Part shown: positions 47,905 to 58,493 of the stretch, in pieces
Position numbering within the stretch: position 1 is the stretch's first letter
Layout of the letters: each line of letters starts with the position of its first letter
Origin: Bacteroidota bacterium
GTDB lineage: Bacteria > Bacteroidota > Ignavibacteria > Palsa-1295
Direction of reading: 5' to 3'
DNA: 64,000 nucleotides
NCBI GenBank assembly: GCA_021324735.1
Contig: JAJPIO010000013.1
Span: 1-64,000, forward strand
Program-made: the position numbers and the translations under genes
The notes under the pieces: generated by a model
Database searches by the model: none
What the model was told of the DNA's origin: nothing
Seen by the model: the letters and a program-made list of their open reading frames with translations, nothing else

Positions 47905-49995
47905 TTATAACTCTTCGAACTTCACTTGAAGTGAGGCATCCCACGTGCCATCCGGAGCAAGCTCAACGTTCCATATCGGCATGACGATCGAGCCCTGGTA
48001 TATTCGCTCGAACCCGCCTTCACTCATCGAGACCGATTCGATCGGAAATCGAGCGACCTCTTGTGCGGCCTCTGGACGAACGTCGATCGCGAGCTTCAAA
48101 TATTCATCTACCAAGCGCAGATTTTTGCTCTCAGCGATCACTCCCGAACTATTCAAATTTGAATCCGACAGCTTCTCGCCATTCGCCTCATAATATCGGT
48201 CCGAAGCAGCACCGGCAAGCAGATTGAACGCCCATTCGGAAGCAAATTGAAAACGAAGCGTCGTGCCCGATTCGTTCGTAAGCCGGTAGGTCACTTTAAG
48301 GTCACTTTTCGTCGAAAGTTGTACCTTTTTGACCAATTTAATTCCTGCCGCGACGGCGGTTAGCTCGAGCGTCTTTTCCTCTTCTATCCAACCCCAGTCA
48401 AATGCCGAAGTAACAAAGCTCGTGGCATGATGGAAGAAATTCATCGAACGGAGATCCTCTAATGAGATGCCGTGCCAAAGTATATGCTCGATAAGACAGC
48501 CATGACGATACGGATCGTAAACGATCAGCTTTTCGAGCCCTCGTTCCTTCGCTTCGATGCGGTCGTGGATCGACGCGGCGTTCTGGTCATCATCGGCATG
48601 AACAGCTTGCGTTATTTTCGAATGATATGCTTCTTTATGCCGCGATATGATATTAGTTGCGTGAAAGCTGCGCGGTTTAAAGTCGATCTCGGCGAGCATT
48701 CCTCCCTGTTCCGGCTTGCAGTAGAGGGAAAGCATTTTGGATTCGAGGACGACCTCATTCGAACCATCACAATCAATATCACCCGTTTCGACTCGTATCC
48801 CCTTTAGTTTTTCAGCTTTGTCGAGCAACGCATCAGCAGCGACAAGCGCTGTGTAATTCGCGTGACGCAAGTTCGAAAGATAGATACCACCAAAGACTCC
48901 GTGCCAATACGGATCGTTACATTGCGCGCGCAATAGTTGATCGATGGCCGCTGCGTCTTGCTTCTTTAGCTTTGCAGCACGCGCACTCGTGCGAAGCATG
49001 TGTTTATGCAGGTGATTTGCCTCTGGATACTTGACAAAGAAATTTCGCCAATACCCACCACGAATGAACGGGCGTTGCCACTGCCACTCCGCACTATTTT
49101 TATCGAAGGCATGCACCAGTTGCTCGTAGGATTCGAATGCCTCGGTCGTCGGCAAGGACCACTGCATCATCTCCTCATAGCTCGCATTCGGCAAATAAAT
49201 TCTGCCGATGGGCTTGACCTGCTTTAATACTTCGCCTGGCGGCAGCATCCGAATCCAATGCGAATTCTCCGAGATCTTACGGAAAAATTCCTCCAGCCAG
49301 CCGTCGCGATAAACGTGATCGTAGGTCCTCGGCCAGACACCGAATTTCTCTCCATCATCGGCGAACGTTACCACGTTAGTACCGGATTCGCTCGCCGCAT
49401 CACCCAACACGCGCAGCGTCTCATCGACGTTAGCGAACGGTATGGTATAGCGGAGTTGCTTGGAGATCGGGAAGACCGCTAATGTTTTGCCCCTATCCTC
49501 GGTAAGATAATAACCGTTGAGGTCGCGCTCACGCAGTCCGGCATGGAGGAAATGGGTATCGTCGAGTAAGACGTAGCGGATGCCGGCTTCATTCAATACC
49601 GAAGCAAGCGGTTGCTCCCATACCCGCTCGGCCAGCCACATTCCTTGCGGTTCTGTGCCAAATAGCTGAGCGATCTTCTGCGAGAGCAACGATATTTGCG
49701 CCTGTTGATCCTGTCGTGGAATGACCGAAAGAATCGGCTCGAAATATCCCCCGGAGATCAACTCGAGCTTACCACTCGAAGCCATCTCCCGTATGCGTAC
49801 GATATGATCCGGATGATGTGCTTCCATCCATTCCAGCAAGATACCGGTAAAGTGCGTAGCAAAGCGGATCGGGTAATTTGCAGCAAGTTCGAAGAATGGC
49901 CGGTACGAGCGCTCGTAGGATTCTTCGAAAATATGATCGAAGTTGCCAAGCGGCTGATGGTTGTGTGTGGCAAACGAGAAGATAACAGACTTCAT
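47905..49995 (-). CDS. GH57 family alpha-amylase / 4-alpha-glucanotransferase-like (DUF1925/DUF1926)
   Basis: SFATHNHQPLGNFDHIFEESYERSYRPFFEL...MWLAERVWEQPLASVLNEAGIRYVLLDDTHF...VTFADDGEKFGVWPRTYDHVY. Confidence 0.93.
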   Translation of the reverse strand: MKSVIFSFATHNHQPLGNFDHIFEESYERSYRPFFELAANYPIRFATHFTGILLEWMEAHHPDHIVRIREMASSGKLELISGGYFEPILSVIPRQDQQAQISLLSQKIAQLFGTEPQGMWLAERVWEQPLASVLNEAGIRYVLLDDTHFLHAGLRERDLNGYYLTEDRGKTLAVFPISKQLRYTIPFANVDETLRVLGDAASESGTNVVTFADDGEKFGVWPRTYDHVYRDGWLEEFFRKISENSHWIRMLPPGEVLKQVKPIGRIYLPNASYEEMMQWSLPTTEAFESYEQLVHAFDKNSAEWQWQRPFIRGGYWRNFFVKYPEANHLHKHMLRTSARAAKLKKQDAAAIDQLLRAQCNDPYWHGVFGGIYLSNLRHANYTALVAADALLDKAEKLKGIRVETGDIDCDGSNEVVLESKMLSLYCKPEQGGMLAEIDFKPRSFHATNIISRHKEAYHSKITQAVHADDDQNAASIHDRIEAKERGLEKLIVYDPYRHGCLIEHILWHGISLEDLRSMNFFHHATSFVTSAFDWGWIEEEKTLELTAVAAGIKLVKKVQLSTKSDLKVTYRLTNESGTTLRFQFASEWAFNLLAGAASDRYYEANGEKLSDSNLNSSGVIAESKNLRLVDEYLKLAIDVRPEAAQEVARFPIESVSMSEGGFERIYQGSIVMPIWNVELAPDGTWDASLQVKFEEL

Positions 49996-50054
49996 GGTGA
50001 GTAACAAGAGCTATGATACGCGATCATAGCTTATCCAGGTCAACTTCTTAACAG

Positions 50055-51074
50055 TTATTGCGCCGGTTCTAATCGAACTCCGACGGATTTTACGCGCTTA
50101 CCGAAATGTGTTACAATTCCTAACATGGTTCGCACGTCGAGCGGAAACTCCAAGAGCACGTGTAACGCACTTAACGTAAACAGAACCCGCAAGCCGAGGT
50201 CATAATCTATAAAGTAGAAGATAACGGCTGCGATCCATAGGCTTAATACCAAGCCCATCCGCAACTTCGAAACTTCGTGCCAACGGATGATCTTCGTTTT
50301 AGAGAACCAGTTCAAATAATGATAGAGATAGGCAAACGCGATAAACCGCATAATGGCCACGGCACCGGCTGAAAATTCGAACGGATCACTCGCTGTAACC
50401 CCGAGCGGAGAAGCGTTAAAAGCGCGCAACAATACGACATTAACGTCGCCAAATCCTCGGCCATAATGCTGAACGACAAAGCTATCGGCGACACCGCCCG
50501 AGGGCAGCGATCGGAATAATAACAAAAAGAGGGCAACTGCAACGAACACACTAAACGAGATATAACCTGATCTACTGTGTGATCGCATTGAACCGATGAG
50601 AATAAAACATCCGGTAAAGACGAAGACGTGAAAGATGGTGAGCAGCATCATTGCTACGATCAAGGTGCTTAAGCTCATCGGGACGATAAATACCAACGCA
50701 CTCCCCGCAACGATCAGCGCAATTCGAGCAAACCAATTAGCAGTAAATACCAGAATGAATGAGCCAACCAACGCCAGAAGGATCATATTCGGTATGATCT
50801 TCAATGCACTGTAACCCAAGACGACCATCGCGCCATATAACACACCGATAACGAGGAGAAACAGCGCATCCGATTTGCGGCTGGTGTAATACTGATGATC
50901 GTGCAACCACGATATTTCCGTTAGATAATGGAGAGGCCCAAGGACGGCATAAGCGACCAGGAACAGATAGAACGGCCACGCGTACGCCAGAAGCGCCGAC
51001 AATAGCATCAGCGCGATGTTTATAATATTGATTCGGTCAGTGGAATTTCTGGCGCTTTCGGGACTCATCGCCAT
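50055..51074 (-). CDS. Polytopic membrane protein with conserved-looking His motifs
   Basis: Multiple TM segments; GPLHYLTEISWLHDHQYY; LYHYLNWFSKTKIIRWHEVSK. Confidence 0.65.
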   Translation of the reverse strand: MAMSPESARNSTDRINIINIALMLLSALLAYAWPFYLFLVAYAVLGPLHYLTEISWLHDHQYYTSRKSDALFLLVIGVLYGAMVVLGYSALKIIPNMILLALVGSFILVFTANWFARIALIVAGSALVFIVPMSLSTLIVAMMLLTIFHVFVFTGCFILIGSMRSHSRSGYISFSVFVAVALFLLLFRSLPSGGVADSFVVQHYGRGFGDVNVVLLRAFNASPLGVTASDPFEFSAGAVAIMRFIAFAYLYHYLNWFSKTKIIRWHEVSKLRMGLVLSLWIAAVIFYFIDYDLGLRVLFTLSALHVLLEFPLDVRTMLGIVTHFGKRVKSVGVRLEPAQ

Positions 51075-51111
51075 AGAATAGCAGGAAAGGTAGAACTTTG
51101 GTGCCGTCTAC

Positions 51112-51792
51112 TTACGGTCCAAACACAGCCTTAACGAGCTTTTTATCTTCCGTTACAAAATTATCAAATCCGGCAAGACTCAAGGGTATTTCTTCAACGC
51201 TCACGATATAGTTAAGTCGCCTAGTACGCTTAATTTCCTCAGTTAAGTCGCCACCTTTAAGCGAGAATAGAGCGCCACCGGTCTTTAGCAATCCTCGTCC
51301 CCATTTTACCAGCTCATCCATAGGGGCGACAGCTCGCGAAATAATGACATCGAAGGAATGAGCATATTCTTTTTGCTTCGCCAATTCTTCAGCGCGCCCC
51401 ACGACCGCAGAAATACCATTCAGCTTAAGCTCTGCGATCATAGCAGAGCAAGCAATAATCTTTTTTTGAATCGAATCAATAAGCGTGACTTCGGCAGACG
51501 AGGTTACGATCTTAAATGGAATGCCGGGCATGCCACCACCAGTACCGAGGTCGGCTACGCGTTTATTGGAAAAATCATAATCGCAAATAGTTGGCATTCG
51601 AAGTACGAGCGAATGCAAAATGTGGCGATCGAGGATGTGATCTTCGTCCTTACGCGAGATGAGATTGATCTTTGAATTCCACGAAAGCAATTCATCGGCA
51701 TATTTCCGCAAAAGCGGCAACGCCGACTCATCGACGGTAAGGCCGTTCTTACCACAAATACTTACCAGATCCTCCCACGTCATTACGGCCAT
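51112..51792 (-). CDS. rsmG: 16S rRNA (guanine(527)-N(7))-methyltransferase RsmG
   Basis: LLSWNSKINLISRKDEDHILDRHILHSL...VADLGTGGGMPGIPFKI...VIISRAVAPMDELVKW. Confidence 0.94.
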   Translation of the reverse strand: MAVMTWEDLVSICGKNGLTVDESALPLLRKYADELLSWNSKINLISRKDEDHILDRHILHSLVLRMPTICDYDFSNKRVADLGTGGGMPGIPFKIVTSSAEVTLIDSIQKKIIACSAMIAELKLNGISAVVGRAEELAKQKEYAHSFDVIISRAVAPMDELVKWGRGLLKTGGALFSLKGGDLTEEIKRTRRLNYIVSVEEIPLSLAGFDNFVTEDKKLVKAVFGP

Positions 51793-51876
51793 GAACAGAC
51801 GTGCGCTTTATTAACTTCCACTCACTGCGCTTTTTTATTGCTATCTTGTTCTCAATATTAGGAGCACCTTTTTCTT

Positions 51877-52926
51877 ATGAGCACGTCACGCGGGACCGAA
51901 CTCCGGCCCCAAAACCGGTTCGAAACGACCTCTCTCGAAGCATTCGATGACGGCTGGGATTCTCCCGACCACATCGAATTGCCGGTCGTTCAAACCCAAT
52001 TTCTCGAGGATACAACGAAGTCCATCCTGGCTAAGAATGACAGTCCGGACCTCGGTTTTAGCTACTCTATTAACGCATACCGAGGCTGCGAGCATGGGTG
52101 CGCCTATTGTTATGCCCGACCATCACACGAATATCTCGGGTTCAATGCCGGTATCGACTTCGAGTCGAAGATCATGGTGAAACATGACGCGGCAAAATTG
52201 CTTCGCGAAGAATTTTCCCGCAAATCGTGGAAGCCGCAGGTAATCATGATGAGCGGCAATACGGATTGCTATCAGCCCGCGGAACGGGAATTCAGAATCA
52301 CCCGGCAAATCCTGGAGGTATTACTGGAATTCAGAAATCCAGTGGGAATTGTGACGAAGAACACGCTCATCTTACGCGACGTCGATATTCTTAGCGAGAT
52401 GGCGAAGCTCGATCTTATCGCGATTCACTTTTCGGTCACGACGCTCGACCGGAAGCTTGCCCGCAAACTTGAGCCGCGCACACCAACACCCGAACGACGC
52501 CTGCAGGCAATGAAAACGCTCAACGATGCTGGTGTACCGGCTGGCGTGATGATCGGCCCTGTTATTCCGGGACTCAATGATGAAGAAATACCGGCCATAC
52601 TTCGCACCTCGCGTGAGGCCGGTGCGACGAGTGCCGGTTATAACATTGTGCGGTTACCGTTCGCTGTTAAATCCATTTTTGAAGAATGGCTTGAAAAGAA
52701 CGTACCGCTCGAAGCGAAAAAAATAATGACACGCATTCGTATGGTGCGCGATGGCAACATGAATGATCCTGAATTCGGCTCGCGGATGTCCGGCACCGGT
52801 GGTTATGCGAAGTACATCGAAGACCTCTTTGATAAAACGTGCAAGCGGCTGGGATTGAACGAGCGGGGGCGGGGGCTAACGGTGAAGCATTTTAGGAGAA
52901 GTGGAGAGACAGGGCTTTTCGATTGA
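51877..52926 (+). CDS. Radical SAM protein, PA0069/SplB-like family
   Basis: YSINAYRGCEHGCAYCYARPSHEYLGFNAGIDFESKIMVK; VIMMSGNTDCYQPAERE. Confidence 0.93.
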   Translation: MSTSRGTELRPQNRFETTSLEAFDDGWDSPDHIELPVVQTQFLEDTTKSILAKNDSPDLGFSYSINAYRGCEHGCAYCYARPSHEYLGFNAGIDFESKIMVKHDAAKLLREEFSRKSWKPQVIMMSGNTDCYQPAEREFRITRQILEVLLEFRNPVGIVTKNTLILRDVDILSEMAKLDLIAIHFSVTTLDRKLARKLEPRTPTPERRLQAMKTLNDAGVPAGVMIGPVIPGLNDEEIPAILRTSREAGATSAGYNIVRLPFAVKSIFEEWLEKNVPLEAKKIMTRIRMVRDGNMNDPEFGSRMSGTGGYAKYIEDLFDKTCKRLGLNERGRGLTVKHFRRSGETGLFD

Positions 52927-52959
52927 GCTAATCGGTTCGTTAGAACTGTTCTCTCTCTG

Positions 52960-54237
52960 ATGATCCCAAAAATTGCAATCATCGGCGGAGGTGCGGGCGG
53001 CATTTGCTCGGCGTTAGCAGCGGGTAAAGCTGCGAAATCGCTGGATGCGAGTGTGGAGGTGCATCTCTTCGAGCGCAATCCGCGATTGGGGATTAAGATA
53101 CTGATCTCAGGTGGAGGCAAATGCAACATCACTCATGCAGGGTCGGTAGAAGAAGTGCTTCAGGATGGATTCCCTCATATTAAAGAAGCACGCTTCCTCA
53201 AACATGCGATGTACCGCTTCACCAACAATGACATTCTCGACATGCTCCGTAGGCGCGGCGTTGAATGGTATGTTCGCGAGAACGGACGAGTGTTTCCTAC
53301 ATCGAGCCGGGCTGAGGACGTGCTCGTCGCCTTTGAAGCTGAGCTTAGGGAAGCACAGGTAGTTATTCATACAAAGTCGCGAGTTGAATCGATAGAGCGA
53401 AGTGATAACTGCTGGCTACTCACCATCAATGATAATACGTTTGAAGCAGATGCTGTAATTCTAGCTACGGGTGGTACAAGTTATCGCAAAGTGGGCACAA
53501 CCGGCGACGGAATCGATTTCGCAGCGAGGCTTGGTCATATGATCGTACCGCTTCGAGCAGCGCTCGCACCGATCTATCTTAAGCAGAAGCCTCATCAGGA
53601 TCTCGTCGGTGTGGCGATACGTAATGCTGTACTCTCCGTCACAAAAGGGAATAGATCGCTTGCGCAAGCGTACGGAGATATTCTCATAACTCATCGTGGC
53701 TTATCGGGTCCGGCCGCACTCGATCTCAGCCGGGAAGCGGCAATGCACTTTGAGAACGACTTGATTTCGATCCACGCGAATCTACTTAATCGCACTACAG
53801 AAGAAATTCGTGCTCTGCTTATCGACGAGCAACAATCTGGCTCGCTCCAGCACGTAAAGACGTGGTTAGAAGGATTGCTTCCAAACGCTTTCGTGCCTTA
53901 CGTATTGAAGCAAGCTGACATTCCTCTCGATCGTAAATGGAATGCACTCACACGCTCGGAGCGCGACCATTTAACAACTGCACTTACGGATTACGATTTT
54001 GGCGAAGTAAGCGAAATACCGATCGATCGCGGCGAAGTAACCGCCGGCGGTGTTGACTTAAAAGAGGTCGACCCAAAAACGATGATGTCGCGCCTGCATT
54101 CCGGACTCTTCTTTGCCGGAGAAATGCTCGATATTGCCGGTGAGATTGGGGGCTATAACTTGCAAGCGGCGTATTCAACAGGGTGGGTTGCTGGGGAAGA
54201 GGCGGTGAAATTCGTTGTCACCTCACCAGTGCAATAA
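52960..54237 (+). CDS. HI0933/BaiN-family flavoprotein (NAD(P)/FAD-dependent oxidoreductase)
   Basis: KIAIIGGGAGGICSAL; LGIKILISGGGKCNITHAG; LFFAGEMLDIAGEIGGYNLQAAYSTGWVAG. Confidence 0.95.
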   Translation: MIPKIAIIGGGAGGICSALAAGKAAKSLDASVEVHLFERNPRLGIKILISGGGKCNITHAGSVEEVLQDGFPHIKEARFLKHAMYRFTNNDILDMLRRRGVEWYVRENGRVFPTSSRAEDVLVAFEAELREAQVVIHTKSRVESIERSDNCWLLTINDNTFEADAVILATGGTSYRKVGTTGDGIDFAARLGHMIVPLRAALAPIYLKQKPHQDLVGVAIRNAVLSVTKGNRSLAQAYGDILITHRGLSGPAALDLSREAAMHFENDLISIHANLLNRTTEEIRALLIDEQQSGSLQHVKTWLEGLLPNAFVPYVLKQADIPLDRKWNALTRSERDHLTTALTDYDFGEVSEIPIDRGEVTAGGVDLKEVDPKTMMSRLHSGLFFAGEMLDIAGEIGGYNLQAAYSTGWVAGEEAVKFVVTSPVQ

Positions 54238-54258
54238 TCCCCACGACTCCACCCCCTG

Positions 54259-54291
54259 CCCCCTCCTCATCGCTTCACTCTGAGGAGGGGG
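54259..54291. terminator. 11-bp stem hairpin downstream of HI0933-family gene
   Basis: ccccctcctca-tcgcttcactc-tgaggaggggg. Confidence 0.45.
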
Positions 54292-54322
54292 TGTGCGATG
54301 CAAATAGTTATAAAAAACGGAA

Positions 54323-54341
54323 GCCCACCTTGTGGGTGGGC
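54323..54341. terminator. Hairpin between convergent genes
   Basis: gcccacc-ttgt-gggtgggc. Confidence 0.55.
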
Positions 54342-54414
54342 CTGCGTTCTTTGTTCTGCTGCTTCTGATTTTTACTACCAGCAACCATGAGCTGATAGTA
54401 GGGATTGGACACTC

Positions 54415-54825
54415 TTAGTTCGTCGATTGCTGTGGCGTTTGCTTGGTTGCTTCCACCTCACGCATTGTGACCGTGAAGTCCTGCGTGAGCTTTTCAGTGT
54501 GATCGACCGGCGGGGTGCTAACCAGCACGTCCTGCGTCAGGATCGAATCACCTTCCAAATGTACCCAGTATTTTTTACCGGGTTGCAATACGACGAGATA
54601 CTTACCCGTTTGGCTGTTCGACGTGCTGCGCGTGATTTCGCGCGCTGTGTCGCCCGCCTCGCGGATACTGACTTTAACCGACGTCGGTTTCGCATTCTCT
54701 TCCGAGATCACGGTGCCAGTCATAACGACAACCGCATGCGAGAATTGTGCGTGAGCCATAGGGGCAAACAATATGGAGCCCGCAACGATAAGAGCAGCGC
54801 TGGTGAAAGTGATTATTGATTTCAT
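54415..54825 (-). CDS. Hypothetical exported protein
   Basis: MKSIITFTSAALIVAGSILFAPMAHAQ signal peptide; beta-rich GTVISEENAKPTSVKVSIRE...GKYLVVLQPGKKYWVHLEGD. Confidence 0.7.
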   Translation of the reverse strand: MKSIITFTSAALIVAGSILFAPMAHAQFSHAVVVMTGTVISEENAKPTSVKVSIREAGDTAREITRSTSNSQTGKYLVVLQPGKKYWVHLEGDSILTQDVLVSTPPVDHTEKLTQDFTVTMREVEATKQTPQQSTN

Positions 54826-55191
54826 TCTAACTATTATAGGTGAATATATTGACGACGTTGAAACTAAACTATTCGTCCGATTCGGGATGGTGGCCGATTC
54901 GAATGCGCTGCAAAAATCCGAATCAGCCATCATGCCGTTATTACTTCAGTTTATCGATACGATTATCTTAGATTCTGTTCACTAAACCCTTCAACGGGGC
55001 GTGTATTATGCTATTATGTCCATTTGAATGCCATCGGTTGAAAAGCTGGGTTTTGCACAAAACGTACTTTTCTTCGCTAGGTCGCGTGCAGCGCGGTGCA
55101 TGGTCAAATGGACAATTTTGGTTTGTTACTGTATAGTCATGCTGTTTTCGAAGATTTGTTACTTTTTTCACAAATCACGTAGAGTTCGTTC

Positions 55192-56052
55192 ATGTCCGCT
55201 TTTCGAATTACCATAGTATTAATAATCACCGCTGCCATAGCGGCGCTTACAGGGTGTGCATCCGCACCACGCACGACAACGAGCACCGTACCGGTGCACG
55301 TCGAAACGAGTACTTCTGCTATTCCTTTAATTCGATCCTGGCTCGAAGCACGGCGGGCGCTCGCGCATTCGATGAATGTCTCCGGTGATATTACCGTCGA
55401 TCAAAATGGTGAGTCGAATTCTGCCAGCTTTTCGATGAAGAGCAAACGGCTCGCGGAGCAAACGAACGCGCGTATCGATTCGCTAAGCGTCAGCGTATAC
55501 GGCCCATTCGGGATCAATGTTGCAAAATTTCTCGCTTCTCCGCAAGAATATCAATTTTATGATATCCTCCATGGTGAAACAATGCGAGGGGCTACCGACA
55601 CTCACTCGCTGGAAGAGCTTACTCGTCTGCGTGGGGTATCGCTAACGGCTATGAGTGATATCATCTACGGATTACCGGCAGATGATCTCAACAGTGCTGA
55701 TTCACTTCAATTATATTCCAACGGCAATCATCATATATTAGTGATCCAGGACCCGGTACGATATACGACATCCTCCCTCGATCTTTCCGGTACGCTTACC
55801 AGCGACTCCTCGATACCGAACCTCTCGCTCGTTCGCTATCGCAGATGGAACGGCATTGTCGATCCGACGCGAAATGCTCCCGCACCCAATGTTACGGTCC
55901 GGTTTGGGGAACCGGCACTTGTCAATGGTATGTCTATTCCCCAGCATATCGAAGCAACTGCAGGGCAGAACAAGTTAACGATGGAGTACACTCATATCGA
56001 CCTTAACCCTGCAGATCTGGTTGTCCGAATTAAAATGCCCGAGCAACATTGA
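55192..56052 (+). CDS. DUF4292/LolA-like lipoprotein
   Basis: Lipobox ALTGCAS; SLSVSVYGPFGINVAKFLASPQEYQFYD; co-directional with ABC transporter. Confidence 0.7.
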   Translation: MSAFRITIVLIITAAIAALTGCASAPRTTTSTVPVHVETSTSAIPLIRSWLEARRALAHSMNVSGDITVDQNGESNSASFSMKSKRLAEQTNARIDSLSVSVYGPFGINVAKFLASPQEYQFYDILHGETMRGATDTHSLEELTRLRGVSLTAMSDIIYGLPADDLNSADSLQLYSNGNHHILVIQDPVRYTTSSLDLSGTLTSDSSIPNLSLVRYRRWNGIVDPTRNAPAPNVTVRFGEPALVNGMSIPQHIEATAGQNKLTMEYTHIDLNPADLVVRIKMPEQH

Positions 56053-56819
56053 TCGACATTCTTCATTTAAGTAAAAGCTATGGCGATACGCTTGCCGTAG
56101 ATGACCTTTCGGTTCAAATACCATCGGGAGAAATATTTGCGTTGCTTGGTCCGAACGGAGCAGGCAAATCGTCGACGGTTAAGGTCCTGACGGGCCTTAT
56201 GCAACCGACGACTGGCGTTGTCCGCATTGCCGGATTCGACGTCGTCGAAGAGCCGATCGAGGTAAAGAAACGCATTGGCTACGTACCGGAAAACGCAATA
56301 CTCTACGAGAGCTTGACCGCCGATGAATATCTCGATCTTGCCGGCACTCTTCGGCATCTCGATCCTGATAAATTGGCAGAGCGCCGGGAAGAGCTATTCA
56401 CGTTGTTCGAACTTTCAAAAGCCGATCGTAAGAAACTGCTCGCCGAGTTCTCGAAGGGAATGAAGCAGAAAGTCCTGCTGATCGCTGCACTCATACACAA
56501 CCCCGAAGTGCTCATCCTGGATGAACCGCTTTCCGGACTCGATGCCAATGCTGCGCTCATCTTTAAGGAGGTACTTCGCAAGTATGCGCATGAAGGCGGC
56601 AAGACGATCTTTTTCTGCTCGCATGTCCTCGATGTCGTCGAGCGTTTGTGCGATCGCATCGCGATCATCAATCACGGAACATTAGCGGCGATCGGTACTC
56701 CTTCCGAATTGCTGCAGGAATCTGGCGAACTTTCGCTCGAACGCGCATTCCATCGCCTGACAGGCGGCGCCGATATTGAGCGCTCCACGGAAGACATTCT
56801 TCGCGCCCTTTCACAATAG
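56049..56819 (+). CDS. ABC transporter ATP-binding protein
   Basis: Walker A GPNGAGKSS, signature EFSKGMKQKVLLIAAL, Walker B LILDEPLSGLD; TTG start overlapping upstream stop. Confidence 0.95.
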   Translation: MIDILHLSKSYGDTLAVDDLSVQIPSGEIFALLGPNGAGKSSTVKVLTGLMQPTTGVVRIAGFDVVEEPIEVKKRIGYVPENAILYESLTADEYLDLAGTLRHLDPDKLAERREELFTLFELSKADRKKLLAEFSKGMKQKVLLIAALIHNPEVLILDEPLSGLDANAALIFKEVLRKYAHEGGKTIFFCSHVLDVVERLCDRIAIINHGTLAAIGTPSELLQESGELSLERAFHRLTGGADIERSTEDILRALSQ

Positions 56820-56831
56820 CTCTTTCCTTCT

Positions 56832-58493
56832 ATGTTTGGCTCGGTCGATTTTCGTCAGGTAAGGATTCTCACGCGATTTGCGCTTAAAAGCGAATGGCGC
56901 TCGGCCAGTTTACGGATGCGTTCGAGCCGAAAAAAAATGAGCCGCTCCTGGGCCTACTGGACGATGGTAAGCTATCTGGGAATTGGTGCGTTTTCGATCC
57001 GGCTGTTCGCTCATAATTTTTCCGGCGACGCGTATGTCACAGCCGCTGGATTCTTTATGCTCTATGTCGCCTTCATCAGCGCGAGCAATATTTTCTTGTC
57101 CTTCGGCACAGGATTCCTCTCGCCGGACGAATCACAGATCATTTCGATGCTGCCCGTGGGAAGCGAAACATTCTTCTTCTCACGACTCGCAGTCCTCATC
57201 ACCTATACTACAACGATCGGATTTCTCGTCTCTATTGGGCCATTCATCGGACTTCAATTCTTTTTTCGGCCAGACCTCTTCGCTAATCTTGCCTTTCTTG
57301 TAGTATCAATACTTACTAGCGTCGGTGCGGCAATGACCGTCATTGCGCTGTATGGCCTAATGCTGCGCAGGCTTAAGCCATCGGTCATCACCAGAATGAT
57401 GGGGTATGTGCAATTTCTTGGCTCGTTCGTAGTAGCGATGAGCTTTGTACTGCTTACCCGTGCTGAATACTCGTTCGACTTTCATACGTTCAATATAACG
57501 ACGGAGCCGTTGCTCGCGCTGCTGCCTGCGTTCTGGTTCGCATCCCTTGCGGGCATTGTAACTGGAGTTACCTCGGGCATCTATGTGCCATTAGCAATCG
57601 GCTCGATCGCGCTGCTCGTATTGGTTGCAGCGGCATCGCATCTTTTGCTTGGCAAGCATTATCAGAATGAAATTTCAGAGCTTTCCGCTTCTGCATCGAC
57701 TAGCACAAAAGAGAAGAACGCTAGCGATCGCGCAGCACATGCGATTGGTGGTGGCTTTCTCTTTCGCACTTACACTCGCTTTGCTCGTTCCTTCGAAGCG
57801 CGGGCCGTCTTTATGCTCCTGAGGGCTCAGTTCCGATACGATACAAAATTCAGGATGCAGCTTTTGGCAACACTGCCTTTAACCTTTGTCTATTTATTTA
57901 TAGCCATCATGAGCGGTGGCGTAGGCGATCCATTTACGGCGAGCATAAAGCAGGTAGCGAGGGCTAATCTGTTATACATGATCGCGCTATTAATGCCGAT
58001 GATGCTCATGCAGAATGTATCGCAATCCGCAAACTATAAAGCGGCATGGATATTTTTTTCGGCACCGCTCGACCGCGCGAAGTTATTGCTGGCAGTTCGC
58101 AATGCTTTATTGATATCGCTTATACTTCCCTATATGATCGTGCTGGCGATCACGTTCAGCTTTTTTATGCCCGTCTATCATGCCATCGAACACGTGCTCG
58201 TGCTTGGAGCGATTGCCGGACTTCTCTTCCAGCTCTATATCATGATGGCACCTCGGATGCCTTTTGCACAGCAGCGGCGACCGAACCGCGGTAACCTGGC
58301 CGTTACCATCGGCTTGAGCTCACTGGGTATTTTCGCGGTGGCGCTGTTAGGACTCGAGATCTATTTTGGCTACCGCTCGGCTGCCCGATATTGGCCAACG
58401 TTTGCATTGATCGTCACGATGTCCGCCGTGCTGGAACAAGCCGTACGCGCACGAGTGCGTAAGAAATTAGAGCAAGAAGAATTCGAAGGCTAA
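56832..58493 (+). CDS. ABC transporter permease (ABC-2-type-like)
   Basis: 553 aa polytopic protein immediately after ATPase. Confidence 0.8.
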   Translation: MFGSVDFRQVRILTRFALKSEWRSASLRMRSSRKKMSRSWAYWTMVSYLGIGAFSIRLFAHNFSGDAYVTAAGFFMLYVAFISASNIFLSFGTGFLSPDESQIISMLPVGSETFFFSRLAVLITYTTTIGFLVSIGPFIGLQFFFRPDLFANLAFLVVSILTSVGAAMTVIALYGLMLRRLKPSVITRMMGYVQFLGSFVVAMSFVLLTRAEYSFDFHTFNITTEPLLALLPAFWFASLAGIVTGVTSGIYVPLAIGSIALLVLVAAASHLLLGKHYQNEISELSASASTSTKEKNASDRAAHAIGGGFLFRTYTRFARSFEARAVFMLLRAQFRYDTKFRMQLLATLPLTFVYLFIAIMSGGVGDPFTASIKQVARANLLYMIALLMPMMLMQNVSQSANYKAAWIFFSAPLDRAKLLLAVRNALLISLILPYMIVLAITFSFFMPVYHAIEHVLVLGAIAGLLFQLYIMMAPRMPFAQQRRPNRGNLAVTIGLSSLGIFAVALLGLEIYFGYRSAARYWPTFALIVTMSAVLEQAVRARVRKKLEQEEFEG

